Assembly: GCF_018380615.1 (NCBI RefSeq) | Contig: NZ_JAGYVZ010000013.1 | Span: 106,575 to 170,574 of the forward strand | DNA from: Flavobacterium psychroterrae | Lineage (GTDB): Bacteria; Bacteroidota; Bacteroidia; Flavobacteriales; Flavobacteriaceae | Length of the DNA: 64,000 bases | Direction of reading: 5' to 3' | Shown here: piece after piece, positions 17,277 to 25,876 of the stretch | How positions within the stretch are numbered: position 1 is the stretch's first letter | How the letters are laid out: each line of letters opens with the position of its first letter | Notes under the pieces: generated by a model | Seen by the model: the letters and a program-made list of their open reading frames with translations, nothing else | Databases searched by the model: none | What the model was told of the DNA's origin: nothing | Translations under genes and position numbers: made by a program

Positions 17277-18590
17277 TTATGCTCTAACAATTTTTGCTCC
17301 AATTGCTCTTAAACGTTCATCGATACGCTCGTATCCACGATCGATTTGTTCGATATTCTGGATTGTACTTGTCCCTTTTGCTGAAAGTGCTGCAATTAAT
17401 AATGAGATTCCCGCACGAATATCAGGAGATGACATTGTTGTAGCTTTTAGTTGAGATTCAAAATTATGTCCCATAACCACAGCTCTGTGCGGATCACATA
17501 ACATAATTTTTGCGCCCATGTCAATTAATTTATCGACAAAAAACAAACGGCTTTCAAACATTTTCTGGTGAATTAAAACATCGCCTTTTGCTTGTGTTGC
17601 CACAACCAAAACAATGCTTAATAAATCAGGTGTAAATCCTGGCCAAGGCGCATCGGCAATTGTTAAAATAGATCCATCGATATCGGTTTTTACTTCATAT
17701 CCGTTAACGTGAGCAGGAATATAAATATCATCGCCACGTTTTTCGATTGTAATTCCAAGTTTTCTAAAAGTATTCGGGATTAAACCTAAATTCTCCCAGC
17801 TTACATTTTTGATCGTGATTTCGCTTTTTGTCATAGCCGCAAGACCAATCCAAGAACCAATTTCGATCATATCTGGTAAGATTGTATGCTCACATCCGCC
17901 AAGGCTTTCAACACTTTCAATTGTCAATAGGTTAGATCCAACTCCTGTAATGTTAGCTCCCATAGAGCTTAACATTTTACACAATTGTTGCAAATAAGGC
18001 TCACAAGCTGCGTTGTAAACTGTAGTTCTTCCTTTTGCTAAAACAGCAGCCATAACAATATTTGCCGTTCCTGTTACTGATGCTTCATCAAGTAACATAT
18101 CTGTTCCTTGTAATCCTTCTTCCGGAGTTTCTACTCCGTAAAAGTGATCTTCTCTATTGTATCTAAATTTTGCTCCAAGATTAATAAAACCTTCAAAGTG
18201 TGTATCTAATCTTCGACGACCAATTTTATCTCCTCCCGGTTTAGGAATATATCCTTTTCCGAAACGTGCTAAAAGCGGTCCAACAATCATAATAGAACCA
18301 CGAAGCGCTCCGCCTTCTTTTTTGAAAGCTTCGGTTTCTAAATATCCAACGTTAACCTCATCTGCCTGAAACGTAATCGAGCTTGGTTCATTTCGTTGAA
18401 TTTTCACACCTAAATTACCCAACAATGTGATTAATTTATTGATGTCAATAATATCGGGAATATTATTAATTTTTACTTTTTCCCCCGTTAGAAGCACGGC
18501 ACATAAAATTTGTAATGCCTCATTTTTTGCTCCTTGCGGAGTGATTTCTCCTTTTAAAGGAATTCCTCCCTCGATTTTAAAAATTCCCAT
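17277..18590 (-). CDS. murA: UDP-N-acetylglucosamine 1-carboxyvinyltransferase (MurA), Asp variant
   Basis: A 437-residue enzyme of the first committed peptidoglycan step, joining phosphoenolpyruvate to UDP-GlcNAc in the cytoplasm. The two-domain inside-out barrel repeats are intact: AKNEALQ near residue 21 (active-site Lys and Asn), GGALRGSI near residue 93, GSWIGLAAM, and PDIRAGISLLIAAL near the C-terminus. The loop that normally carries the nucleophilic Cys (E. coli Cys115, GGCxIG) reads PKPGGDKIGRRRLD, so Asp121 replaces Cys. Asp at this position is known from Mycobacterium, Chlamydia and Borrelia enzymes and gives fosfomycin resistance there. Length is normal and the gene is surely active. 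Confidence 0.96.
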   Translation of the reverse strand: MGIFKIEGGIPLKGEITPQGAKNEALQILCAVLLTGEKVKINNIPDIIDINKLITLLGNLGVKIQRNEPSSITFQADEVNVGYLETEAFKKEGGALRGSIMIVGPLLARFGKGYIPKPGGDKIGRRRLDTHFEGFINLGAKFRYNREDHFYGVETPEEGLQGTDMLLDEASVTGTANIVMAAVLAKGRTTVYNAACEPYLQQLCKMLSSMGANITGVGSNLLTIESVESLGGCEHTILPDMIEIGSWIGLAAMTKSEITIKNVSWENLGLIPNTFRKLGITIEKRGDDIYIPAHVNGYEVKTDIDGSILTIADAPWPGFTPDLLSIVLVVATQAKGDVLIHQKMFESRLFFVDKLIDMGAKIMLCDPHRAVVMGHNFESQLKATTMSSPDIRAGISLLIAALSAKGTSTIQNIEQIDRGYERIDERLRAIGAKIVRA

Positions 18591-18600
18591 ATTCTTTTTT

Positions 18601-18787
18601 TAAGGTTCTGAGTTACTAAGGTTCTAAGATTCTAAGTTTTTTTTGCTTTGCAACTTAGTAGCTTAGCTGCTTAGCAACTTTTTTTATTTCTGATTGTTTT
18701 TTTTAAGGTTCTGAGTTACTGAGGTTCTAAGATTCTGAGCTAAAAAAAAACTTAGCAACTTAGCATCTCAGCCACTTAGCAACTTTT
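18601..18787. repeat. Duplicated CTTAG-rich palindromic repeat
   Basis: AAGGTTCTGAGTTACTAAGG at 18602 and AAGGTTCTGAGTTACTGAGG at 18703 start two near-identical stretches. Each runs ...TTCTAAGATTCT(A/G)AG and is followed by a reverse-complementary arm (CTTAGTAGCTTAGCTGCTTAGCAAC and CTTAGCAACTTAGCATCTCAG). The result is two tandem hairpins of about 85-100 bases each between DUF4290 and murA. Confidence 0.8.
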
Positions 18788-18790
18788 TTT

Positions 18791-19513
18791 CTACTTCTGA
18801 TTATTATTTTTCTGAAAAGGTTTTGGTTTCCCTGGTCCTTTAACGTTTTTGTTGCTTTGGATTTTTGGCTGTCCCGGTGGCGTAATCTTATTAGACATAC
18901 GTTTGTTGGTACGCAATAAATCGGTTGTATTTAAAAGCTCTTCTGTGCTTTGCAGTAAATTGATTTTCCCATCAGACAATTCAAATAAATGTTCAAAAAT
19001 CACATCATCTTTTACCGTGTCTTTGTTCCAGCTTAAATATGATTTTTTCATGTGATTGGCAATGACCAATACTAATGCATTTTTCATTTCGCCGTCTTCC
19101 CATCTATTGGCAACATCTATCATATATTTGATATTGTTACCGTAAAATCTGTATTTAGGAAAGTTTTGTGGATACTGTAAAACATCTGGTTTTAGCTGTA
19201 ATACATCTCTTGACGGAATTGGATATGGCGAATCTACATTTAGTCTAAAATCAGACATAATGAAAAGCTGATCCCATAATTTATGTTGAAAATCCGGTAC
19301 ATCACGCAAATGCGGATTCAGACTGCCCATTACCTGAATAATGTATTTCGCAGCTTTATTGCGCGTTTCTGCATCTTCAATAATAGTTGCCTGATCGATC
19401 AGTTTTTGTAAATGACGACCATATTCCGGAATAAGTAAGCGTTGTCTTTCAGAATTATATTCTAAATTAAAAACAACGTCATTCGCGACTTCTTTTTTAT
19501 ATTTTTCGACCAT
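18791..19513 (-). CDS. DUF4290 domain-containing protein
   Basis: A 240-residue soluble protein with no signal peptide or membrane segment. The first 185 residues are helical and match the DUF4290 family as I know it from Bacteroidota, including EYGRHLQKLIDQA and the PYPIPSRDVLQLKP stretch. The last 40 residues are low-complexity, basic and proline/asparagine-rich (GQPKIQSNK, GPGKPKPFQKN), probably disordered. It lies directly upstream of murA, with only the repeat between, and four bases downstream of the DUF493 gene. The function is unknown. Confidence 0.87.
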   Translation of the reverse strand: MVEKYKKEVANDVVFNLEYNSERQRLLIPEYGRHLQKLIDQATIIEDAETRNKAAKYIIQVMGSLNPHLRDVPDFQHKLWDQLFIMSDFRLNVDSPYPIPSRDVLQLKPDVLQYPQNFPKYRFYGNNIKYMIDVANRWEDGEMKNALVLVIANHMKKSYLSWNKDTVKDDVIFEHLFELSDGKINLLQSTEELLNTTDLLRTNKRMSNKITPPGQPKIQSNKNVKGPGKPKPFQKNNNQK

Positions 19514-19516
19514 AAG

Positions 19517-19813
19517 TTATAATGAAACTATACCTTCTATTGTAGAGACTTCTTTGTATTTGCTAATCACTTGCTCAGCACTATGCATTGTAACATCTAC
19601 AGAAACACTGGTAAATTTACCTGTTTTAGATTTTGTTGTTTTAATTACCGCTCCCAAATTGTCAAAAGCTTTTTCTACTCGCTCGACATTATCGTTTACC
19701 GACGGCATAATAAATTTATACAAATATTCTGCAGGCCAAGTATTTGAGTTATCTAACTCTACCTTTAATCTTTCGTAAAATTCAGCGGTTTCTTTTTCTT
19801 TATCGTTTTCCAT
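19517..19813 (-). CDS. DUF493 family protein (YbeD-like)
   Basis: A 98-residue ACT-like ferredoxin-fold protein. The family pattern is visible as the N-terminal FYERLKVELDN, then YLYKFIMPS, KTTKSKTGKFTSVSVDV and the C-terminal VISKYKEVSTIEGIVSL. In E. coli the family member YbeD sits with lipoate genes; here it opens the unit DUF493-DUF4290(-murA). No catalytic residues are known for the family, and a regulatory small-molecule-binding role is only a guess. Confidence 0.88.
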   Translation of the reverse strand: MENDKEKETAEFYERLKVELDNSNTWPAEYLYKFIMPSVNDNVERVEKAFDNLGAVIKTTKSKTGKFTSVSVDVTMHSAEQVISKYKEVSTIEGIVSL

Positions 19814-19875
19814 TCGTAATTAAAAATAAAGGCAAATATACGGTTTTGAGTTTAGATTTTAGATTTTTTTCTTTC

Positions 19876-20066
19876 GAAAAAGGTGCAAAGTTACAGAGGC
19901 GCAAAGGTGCAAAGAAAAAAACTTTGTAACTTTATTTCTTTGTAAAATTTCCTCTTATATTTGAGAAAAACATTGCTTAGAAATTTGCTCGCAAAGTCGC
20001 AAAAACGCAAAGTTTTTTAAGTCATAATATTTAAAACTTTGCGTCTTCGCGACTTTGCGCGATTAA
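19876..20066. repeat. GCAAAG-rich palindromic repeats
   Basis: AAAGGTGCAAAGTTACAGAGGCGCAAAGG (19880-19908) is mirrored by AAAAACTTTGTAACTTTATTTCTTTG (19917-19942). A second hairpin pairs CGCAAAGTCGCAAAAACGCAAAG (19991-20011) with CTTTGCGTCTTCGCGACTTTGCGCG (20037-20061). Between them the 265-base gap holds no gene. Confidence 0.75.
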
Positions 20067-20078
20067 AAACACATTACT

Positions 20079-20996
20079 ATGAAAAACTACATTCTTATTC
20101 TTTTTATAACACTTACATTCAACTCTATAAAAGCACAGGAAATTAAAACAATGACTTATTTTCAGAATGACACTCTCAAACTGGATTTAGATTTGTATTT
20201 ACCTCAGAAGAAAACCAACGAAAAAATTCCGTTAATTATTTTTGCTTTTGGAGGAGGATTTTCCGGCGGAGAACGCACGAGCGAGAAAGAATTTGGCATG
20301 TTTATGGCGAAAAACGGTTACGCGGTTGCAAGCATTTCATACAGTTTATATATGAAAGGAAAAGATTTTGGATGCAAAGGAACGTTAACCGAGAAAATAA
20401 AAGCAATCCAGATTGGCGTGAGCGATATGTGGCAGGCAACTTCATTTTTGATCGAAAATGCCAATAAATACAATCTTGATGCTTCTAAAATATTCATTTC
20501 GGGAATTAGTGCAGGTGCCGAAATTGGTTTCCATGCTTCGTTCTGGGATTATAAACTGATGAATCTATATAAAAATAATCTTCCTGAAAACTTTAAATAC
20601 AAAGGTTTCATTGGAGGTTCCGGCGCGATTCAGGATATTAATTTGATTACGAAAGAAAATGCGATTCCGATGTTATTGGCACACGGGAATAATGACGATA
20701 CGGTTCCTTACTCTGCAGGTTCGCATAGATCTTGCCCAACAAATGCTTCGGGTTGGCTGATTTTGTTTGGCTCTTATGCGGTTTATAATCATATGAATGA
20801 CTTACATAAAGATATTGAACTGATTACGTTTTGTGGTGGAGGCCATGAATTCTCCGGCTATCTTTTTCACCAAGGACAACAATATGTTCTGGATTTTGTG
20901 AATGATGTTTTGAAAGAAAAAAAATTCGAATCGCATATTATTATTCCTTCGGGTAAAAAAGGTAAGGATTCCGGGAAATATTTGTTTTGTGAATAA
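20079..20996 (+). CDS. Exported alpha/beta hydrolase (esterase-like)
   Basis: A 305-residue protein with a signal peptide ending KAQ (residue 19) and an alpha/beta-hydrolase fold. The oxyanion region reads FAFGGGFSGGERTS near residue 55, the nucleophile elbow GISAGAEIG near residue 142 (Ser in GxSxG), an acidic candidate lies in HGNNDDTVPYSAGSH near residue 205, and the catalytic His is probably in CGGGHEFSG near residue 263. The set resembles carboxylesterase/acetylxylan-esterase relatives. The substrate cannot be named. It is flanked by repeats on both sides and probably forms a unit with the small membrane protein that follows. Confidence 0.88.
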   Translation: MKNYILILFITLTFNSIKAQEIKTMTYFQNDTLKLDLDLYLPQKKTNEKIPLIIFAFGGGFSGGERTSEKEFGMFMAKNGYAVASISYSLYMKGKDFGCKGTLTEKIKAIQIGVSDMWQATSFLIENANKYNLDASKIFISGISAGAEIGFHASFWDYKLMNLYKNNLPENFKYKGFIGGSGAIQDINLITKENAIPMLLAHGNNDDTVPYSAGSHRSCPTNASGWLILFGSYAVYNHMNDLHKDIELITFCGGGHEFSGYLFHQGQQYVLDFVNDVLKEKKFESHIIIPSGKKGKDSGKYLFCE

Positions 20997-21018
20997 TAAA
21001 CTTTATATATAAAAAAAA

Positions 21019-21276
21019 ATGAGAATTATCTCTTTTACAGTTACACTCATAATTCATTATTTAATTATGGTAAGATTAAAGCTTTTTGATAATTTTAATT
21101 TCGTTTGTCTTATTTGTTTTAGTGGAATATTAATAGGGTTGGCAATTAAATTTTTCTCAAAGGACCGAAATGTAAATTTGAATGATGCGGGCTGGGGAAT
21201 TTTATATGCTTCGTTCCTTTCATTTACTTCAATTGTGTTATTTACAATGTACATGCTGCATAATTATCCTAAATAA
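21019..21276 (+). CDS. Small membrane protein, unknown
   Basis: An 85-residue hydrophobic protein with about three membrane helices (residues 3-18, 26-46 and 60-80) and a short polar loop (SKDRNVNLNDAG). The start follows the hydrolase stop by 22 bases, after an A-rich stretch; ATG at 21067 (MVRLKLF) is an alternative that would lose the first helix. I do not recognise a family, and no residues suggest catalysis. Confidence 0.68.
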   Translation: MRIISFTVTLIIHYLIMVRLKLFDNFNFVCLICFSGILIGLAIKFFSKDRNVNLNDAGWGILYASFLSFTSIVLFTMYMLHNYPK

Positions 21277-21300
21277 TAAAATTTATATTTTGACATCAAC

Positions 21301-21579
21301 CGGAATAAAGTCCAGCCCTACAATATTATCCGAGTCTACGACTCTTTTCTGTTTTAGTTCCGGAGAAACAATCTATTTTGTAGAGCTGGACTTTAGTCCA
21401 GCTCTATGATATTAACCCGAATTCACAACTCCTTTCTGTTTTAGTTCCAGAGAAACAATCTATTTTGTAGAGCAGGACTTTAGTCCAGCACTATGATATT
21501 GACCCGAATTCACAACTCCTTTCTGTTTTAGTTCCGGAGGAACAATCTATTTTGTAGAGCTGGACTTTAGTCCAGTTGC
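21301..21579. repeat. 87-bp tandem repeat with hairpin cores
   Basis: Three consecutive copies start at 21329, 21416 and 21503, with an exact 87-base spacing, and a truncated fourth lies in front (21301-21328). Each copy contains TTCTGTTTTAGTTCC, AACAATCTATTTTGTAGAGC and a palindrome; the first copy's GAGCTGGACT-TT-AGTCCAGCTC is perfect. No frame is open through them. The rest of this 578-base gap holds another repeat (21681-21760) and no gene. Confidence 0.92.
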
Positions 21580-21680
21580 GCCCATGTTTTCGAAATCCAT
21601 GTCTTTTTAATTTTATTTTATAGCAACATGACAAAATGGTATTCATCCCAAATTATATTTCCTGATTAGCCCTAACAATC

Positions 21681-21760
21681 TCAAAGTTTTAGGAGTAAGC
21701 CTCTTGTTTTTTCTTTAAAAAGCAAAAGATTGTAGCGAGCAGCAGGTTCTAAAGTTTCGG
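21681..21760. repeat. Interspersed palindromic repeat, copy B
   Basis: TAAGCCTCTTGTTTTTTCTTTAAAAAGCAAAAGATTGTAGCGAGCAGCAGG (in two parts) repeats the pattern of copies A and C: T run, TCTTTAAAAA centre, A run, AGAT and TAGCG(A/G)..AGC. It is the most diverged copy. Confidence 0.62.
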
Positions 21761-21854
21761 GATTTACCTAAAATTGCGAAATCATTCGCTTAAGACGAAA
21801 TAAACTTTTTAAATATCAATAAGTTTAGGTAAATTTGCGCTTTATTTTTAGAAA

Positions 21855-22388
21855 GTGCAAAAACAAATCATAGTCCTCATTGGTGGCCCGGGAACGGGAA
21901 AATCTACTCTTATCAACGAATTGGTAGCTCGTGGCTACTGTTGTTATCCTGAAATTTCCAGACAAGTTACACTCGAAGCTCAGCAGCGAGGTATCGATCA
22001 ATTGTTTCTGGAACAGCCTTTATTATTTAGCGAAATGTTGCTGGAAGGTCGCATTAAACAATTTCAAGATGCCGGTCAGGAACCTGATGATGTAGTTTTT
22101 ATAGATCGCGGAATTCCTGATGTTGTAGCCTATATGGATTATATTGGCGATGATTATCCGGAGCATTTTACAAAAGCATGTGAGGAGTTTAAATACACCA
22201 AAACTTTTATATTACCACCTTGGGAAGAAATTTACGAATGCGACACTGAGCGCTACGAGAATTTTGAACAAGCTTTGACAATACAAAAACACCTTGTTGA
22301 AACCTACAAGAAATACGGCTACGACTTAATTGAAGTACCTAAAGATACGGTGGAGAACAGAATTCTTTATATCTTAGATAAAATTTAG
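21855..22388 (+). CDS. AAA-type nucleoside-triphosphatase (AAA_28 family)
   Basis: A 177-residue P-loop protein. The Walker A motif GGPGTGKST lies at residues 9-17, a probable Walker B is FIDRGIPDVVAYMDYI near residue 83, and a conserved EISRQVTLEAQ stretch near residue 33 fits the AAA_28 or kinase-like family. The start is GTG at 21855, directly in front of the P-loop strand; no ATG precedes the motif. Members of this family are NTPases of unknown target. The gene precedes recQ by 64 bases on the same strand and may be read with it. Confidence 0.85.
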   Translation: MQKQIIVLIGGPGTGKSTLINELVARGYCCYPEISRQVTLEAQQRGIDQLFLEQPLLFSEMLLEGRIKQFQDAGQEPDDVVFIDRGIPDVVAYMDYIGDDYPEHFTKACEEFKYTKTFILPPWEEIYECDTERYENFEQALTIQKHLVETYKKYGYDLIEVPKDTVENRILYILDKI

Positions 22389-22452
22389 GCGCGTTTTAAA
22401 GTTGCAAAACTAGAAACTGATTTCTAAATTTTTTAACTTTAAAACGAGACCA

Positions 22453-24348
22453 ATGCCCGAAGCGCAAGAAATTCTTTTAAAATACTGGAAACACGACAGT
22501 TTTAGACCGTTGCAAAAGGAGATTATTGACTCGGTTCTAGACGGTCAGGACACTTTTGCCCTGCTCCCAACCGGAGGCGGAAAATCAATTTGTTTTCAGG
22601 TTCCGGCAATGATGCAGGAAGGTATTTGTCTGGTTGTTTCGCCTTTGGTCGCTTTGATGAAAGATCAGGTAGCAAATTTGCAAAAGCGAAATATTAAGGC
22701 GATTGCGCTTACCGGCGGAATTCACACGGAGGAAATCATTGATCTTCTGGACAATTGCCAATACGGGAATTATAAATTTCTGTACCTTTCTCCGGAACGA
22801 CTTCAGTCAGACTGGATATTGGAACGCATAAAAAATCTCCCAATTAATTTAATTGCTATTGACGAAGCGCACTGTGTTTCGCAATGGGGACACGATTTTC
22901 GTCCGGCTTATTTGAAGATTTCAGAACTTAAAAAATACTTTCCTAAAATTCCATTTTTGGCTTTGACTGCAACGGCAACTCCCAGAGTTATTGAAGATAT
23001 TAAAACCGAATTAGGATTAAAAGATCCGATACTTTTTCAGCAATCTTTTGAAAGAAAAAATATCGCATATATGGTTTTTGAAGTCGAAGATAAACTATAT
23101 CGCACGGAACAAATTTTAAAGAAAAACCCCCAGCCTTCTATTATATATGTACGAAACAGGAAATCGTGCCTGAATATGTCAACCCAATTGCAATCGCTAG
23201 GATTCAAGGCGACGTATTATCACGGTGGACTTTCGGCAAAAGAAAAAGACAAAAACATGCAATTGTGGATGTCTGAACAAGCACAGGTTATTGTTGCCAC
23301 AAATGCGTTTGGAATGGGAATTGACAAAGACAACGTAAAAACGGTTATTCACACACAATTGCCTGAGAATATCGAAAACTATTATCAGGAATCCGGAAGA
23401 GCGGGACGAAATGGCGAAAAAGCTTTTTCGGTTGTTTTAACGAATTCGGCTGACGGCAATCAAACGGAACAACAATTTTTAAGTATCCTACCCGATAAAA
23501 AATTTCTGAACACAGTTTATATCAAGCTTTGCAATTATTTTCAGATTGCGTATGGCGAAGGTTTAAACGATTCGTTTTCGTTTAAGCTGAATCATTTTTG
23601 CCAGAAATATGACTTCCCTACTCTAAAAACGTATAATGCTTTGCAGTTTTTGAATCAGCAGGGAATTATTACAATGTCTCAGGAATTTTCTGAAAAGATT
23701 ACAATGCAGTTTTTATTGGAATCAAAAGAAGTAATCAGATATATGAGTTTAAACTCAAATGATGAAGAAATCATGTTGGCGATTTTAAGAACGTATCCGG
23801 GAATTTACGAAATGAAAACTCCGTTTAATATTTCGTTGATTGCTAAAAAATCAAATCATACTGAAGAACAGGTTTCGGCTGTTCTGGAAAAACTGAACGA
23901 GAAGAATATCATCGAATACAAATCAAAAAATAACGACGCTACTATATTATTCAATGAAGTTCGCGAAGATGACTTAACGATTAACAGGGTTTCAAAATAT
24001 CTTGAAAAACAAAATCAGCTTAAAAAAGACCAGCTTTTATCTGTGCTTCATTATATAAAGGACAATAAAACCTGCAAAAATCGATTGATTTTGGATTATT
24101 TTGGAGAAGAAACAACTCAGAATTGTGGAGTCTGCTCCTATTGTATTACACAAAAAGGCAAAATTACCGAAGCCGATTCGATTGCAGATAAAATTTTGCA
24201 TCAATTAAAAACGGCGGCTTTGTCATCAAGAGAAATTCAAACAAAAATAAAACTAGACGCTAATGATGTTGTTGTTGCGCTTCAGGAATTACTGGAAAAC
24301 AATTATATCACCATTCAGGCGAATAATAAATACACTTTAAAATTATAA
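22453..24348 (+). CDS. recQ: ATP-dependent DNA helicase RecQ
   Basis: A 631-residue superfamily 2 helicase unwinding DNA 3' to 5' in recombination and fork repair. Motif I is LLPTGGGKSICFQ near residue 37, the DEAH-type box AIDEAHCVSQWGHDFRP near residue 135, motif III LTATATP, and motif VI QESGRAGRNGE near residue 315. The zinc-binding region is present with Cys in TCKNRLILDYFGE and NCGVCSYC near residues 540-565. It is shorter than the E. coli enzyme's plan by lacking a clear C-terminal HRDC domain; a winged-helix-like tail remains. Its stop overlaps the fmt start (TAATG), so the two are translationally coupled. Confidence 0.95.
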   Translation: MPEAQEILLKYWKHDSFRPLQKEIIDSVLDGQDTFALLPTGGGKSICFQVPAMMQEGICLVVSPLVALMKDQVANLQKRNIKAIALTGGIHTEEIIDLLDNCQYGNYKFLYLSPERLQSDWILERIKNLPINLIAIDEAHCVSQWGHDFRPAYLKISELKKYFPKIPFLALTATATPRVIEDIKTELGLKDPILFQQSFERKNIAYMVFEVEDKLYRTEQILKKNPQPSIIYVRNRKSCLNMSTQLQSLGFKATYYHGGLSAKEKDKNMQLWMSEQAQVIVATNAFGMGIDKDNVKTVIHTQLPENIENYYQESGRAGRNGEKAFSVVLTNSADGNQTEQQFLSILPDKKFLNTVYIKLCNYFQIAYGEGLNDSFSFKLNHFCQKYDFPTLKTYNALQFLNQQGIITMSQEFSEKITMQFLLESKEVIRYMSLNSNDEEIMLAILRTYPGIYEMKTPFNISLIAKKSNHTEEQVSAVLEKLNEKNIIEYKSKNNDATILFNEVREDDLTINRVSKYLEKQNQLKKDQLLSVLHYIKDNKTCKNRLILDYFGEETTQNCGVCSYCITQKGKITEADSIADKILHQLKTAALSSREIQTKIKLDANDVVVALQELLENNYITIQANNKYTLKL

Positions 24349-25295
24349 TGGAAAAATTAAGAATCATATTTATGGGAACTCCGGAATTTGCCGTTGGCAT
24401 TCTGGATACCATTATCAAAAGCGATTATGAAGTTGTTGGCGTGATTACGGCGGCAGATAAACCGGCAGGACGCGGACAAAAAATAAAATATTCAGCAGTG
24501 AAAGATTATGCCCTTGCGAACAGTCTTACTTTATTACAACCCACAAATTTAAAAGACGAAAGTTTTCTGGCCGAATTAAAAGCGCTAAACGCCAATTTAC
24601 AAATTGTTGTTGCTTTTAGAATGTTGCCAAAAGTAGTTTGGGAAATGCCAAGTCTGGGAACTTTTAATCTTCATGCTTCTTTATTACCAAATTATCGTGG
24701 TGCTGCACCTATAAACTGGGCAATTATTAATGGAGAAACAAAAACGGGAGTTACTACTTTTTTTATTGATGATAAAATAGATACCGGAGCAATGATTTTA
24801 AATTCGGAAATTGCGATTGAACCGGAAGAAAATGCGGGACAATTACACGACCGATTAATGTTGTTGGGAAGTAAAACTGTAATTGACACATTAAAAGTGA
24901 TCGAAGACGGAAATGTAACTACAACGATTCAGAAAGACGACGCTGAAATTAAAACTGCCTACAAATTAAACAAGGAAAATTGTAAGATCGACTGGACAAA
25001 ATCAGGCGATGAAATCAATAATTTGATTCGAGGTTTAAGTCCTTATCCTGCTTCATGGTGTTTCCTGAAAGATAAAAATGAAGAATTAAGCATCAAAATA
25101 TACGAAGCAAAACTAGTTTTAGAAGATCATTCTTATGAGATTGGAAGCTTGATTAGCAGCAAAAAAGAAATCAAAATTGCGATCAAAAATGGTTTTGTTC
25201 AGCTTTTGAGTCTTCAATTACCGGGAAAAAAGAGAATGCAGGTTGCAGAATTGCTAAATGGCATAACTTTTACTGATACCGCAAAAGTCTATTAA
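24348..25295 (+). CDS. fmt: Methionyl-tRNA formyltransferase
   Basis: A 315-residue enzyme that formylates Met-tRNA(fMet) using 10-formyl-tetrahydrofolate. The N-terminal Rossmann domain starts LRIIFMGTPEFAV; the catalytic core has FNLHASLLPNYRGAAPINWA with the Asn and His of the active site, and FIDDKIDTGAM with the conserved Asp. The C-terminal OB-like domain (from about residue 210) begins IRGLSPYPASW. The length is typical. The first base of its ATG is the last base of the recQ stop codon. Confidence 0.96.
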   Translation: MEKLRIIFMGTPEFAVGILDTIIKSDYEVVGVITAADKPAGRGQKIKYSAVKDYALANSLTLLQPTNLKDESFLAELKALNANLQIVVAFRMLPKVVWEMPSLGTFNLHASLLPNYRGAAPINWAIINGETKTGVTTFFIDDKIDTGAMILNSEIAIEPEENAGQLHDRLMLLGSKTVIDTLKVIEDGNVTTTIQKDDAEIKTAYKLNKENCKIDWTKSGDEINNLIRGLSPYPASWCFLKDKNEELSIKIYEAKLVLEDHSYEIGSLISSKKEIKIAIKNGFVQLLSLQLPGKKRMQVAELLNGITFTDTAKVY

Positions 25296-25401
25296 GCTCA
25301 GTAAAACAGGGGTTTTTACCTGTTTTTGCCTGATAATCAGTTAGCGTTATGAACAAAAAAAGCAAGTTATCAACAATTTTTGCTAAAATTAAAGAAAACA
25401 C

Positions 25402-25431
25402 TTGCAAGGAACGGATTTCCTACTAAATTTG
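25402..25431 (+). promoter_or_regulatory. Promoter of the HU gene
   Basis: TTG at 25402-25404, 19 bases and TAAATTTG at 25424-25431 match the Flavobacterium promoter consensus. The start codon is 44 bases further on. Confidence 0.8.
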
Positions 25432-25475
25432 TGTATTAACAATTTTTTTTAACCAACAATTAATAACTAATTATT

Positions 25476-25748
25476 ATGAACAAATCAGAATTAATCGATG
25501 CTATCGCTGCTGATGCAGGAATTACAAAAGCTGCGGCAAAATTAGCTTTAGAATCATTTTTAGGAAACGTAGGAGCTACTTTGAAAAAAGGTGGTAGAGT
25601 TTCTTTAGTAGGTTTTGGATCTTGGTCAGTATCTGCTAGAGCTGCTAGAGACGGAAGAAACCCTCAAACTGGAAAAACTATTCAAATCGCTGCTAAGAAT
25701 GTTGTAAAATTCAAAGCCGGAGCTGAATTAGAAGGTGCAGTGAACTAG
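25476..25748 (+). CDS. HU family DNA-binding protein
   Basis: A 90-residue nucleoid protein that bends and compacts DNA as a dimer. It opens MNKSELIDAIAADAGITKAAA (family helix pair) and carries the beta-arm region GRNPQTGKTIQIAAKNVVKFK, with the proline that intercalates into DNA. The sequence is the conserved HU-beta/IHF type and of standard length. It is monocistronic, with a consensus promoter and a strong terminator at 25781. Confidence 0.97.
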   Translation: MNKSELIDAIAADAGITKAAAKLALESFLGNVGATLKKGGRVSLVGFGSWSVSARAARDGRNPQTGKTIQIAAKNVVKFKAGAELEGAVN

Positions 25749-25780
25749 TAAGAAAAGTTCTCTAAACTTATAATATAATC

Positions 25781-25808
25781 AAAACCCTCCTCCATGAGGG
25801 TTTTTTTG
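25781..25808 (+). terminator. Terminator of the HU gene
   Basis: AAAACCCTC and GAGGGTTTTTTT flank the loop CTCCAT; seven T residues end the stem. Confidence 0.92.
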
Positions 25809-25876
25809 TGCGGTTTAACGATTTTATTTGGGTTTTTAAATATTTTATTATTAAATTTAATAAAAATTGTAGCCGT

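Noticed and set aside
21301..21579. The 87-bp repeat as a CRISPR array
   Set aside because: Repeat units are contiguous and similar over the full 87 bases; there are no distinct spacers between constant repeats.
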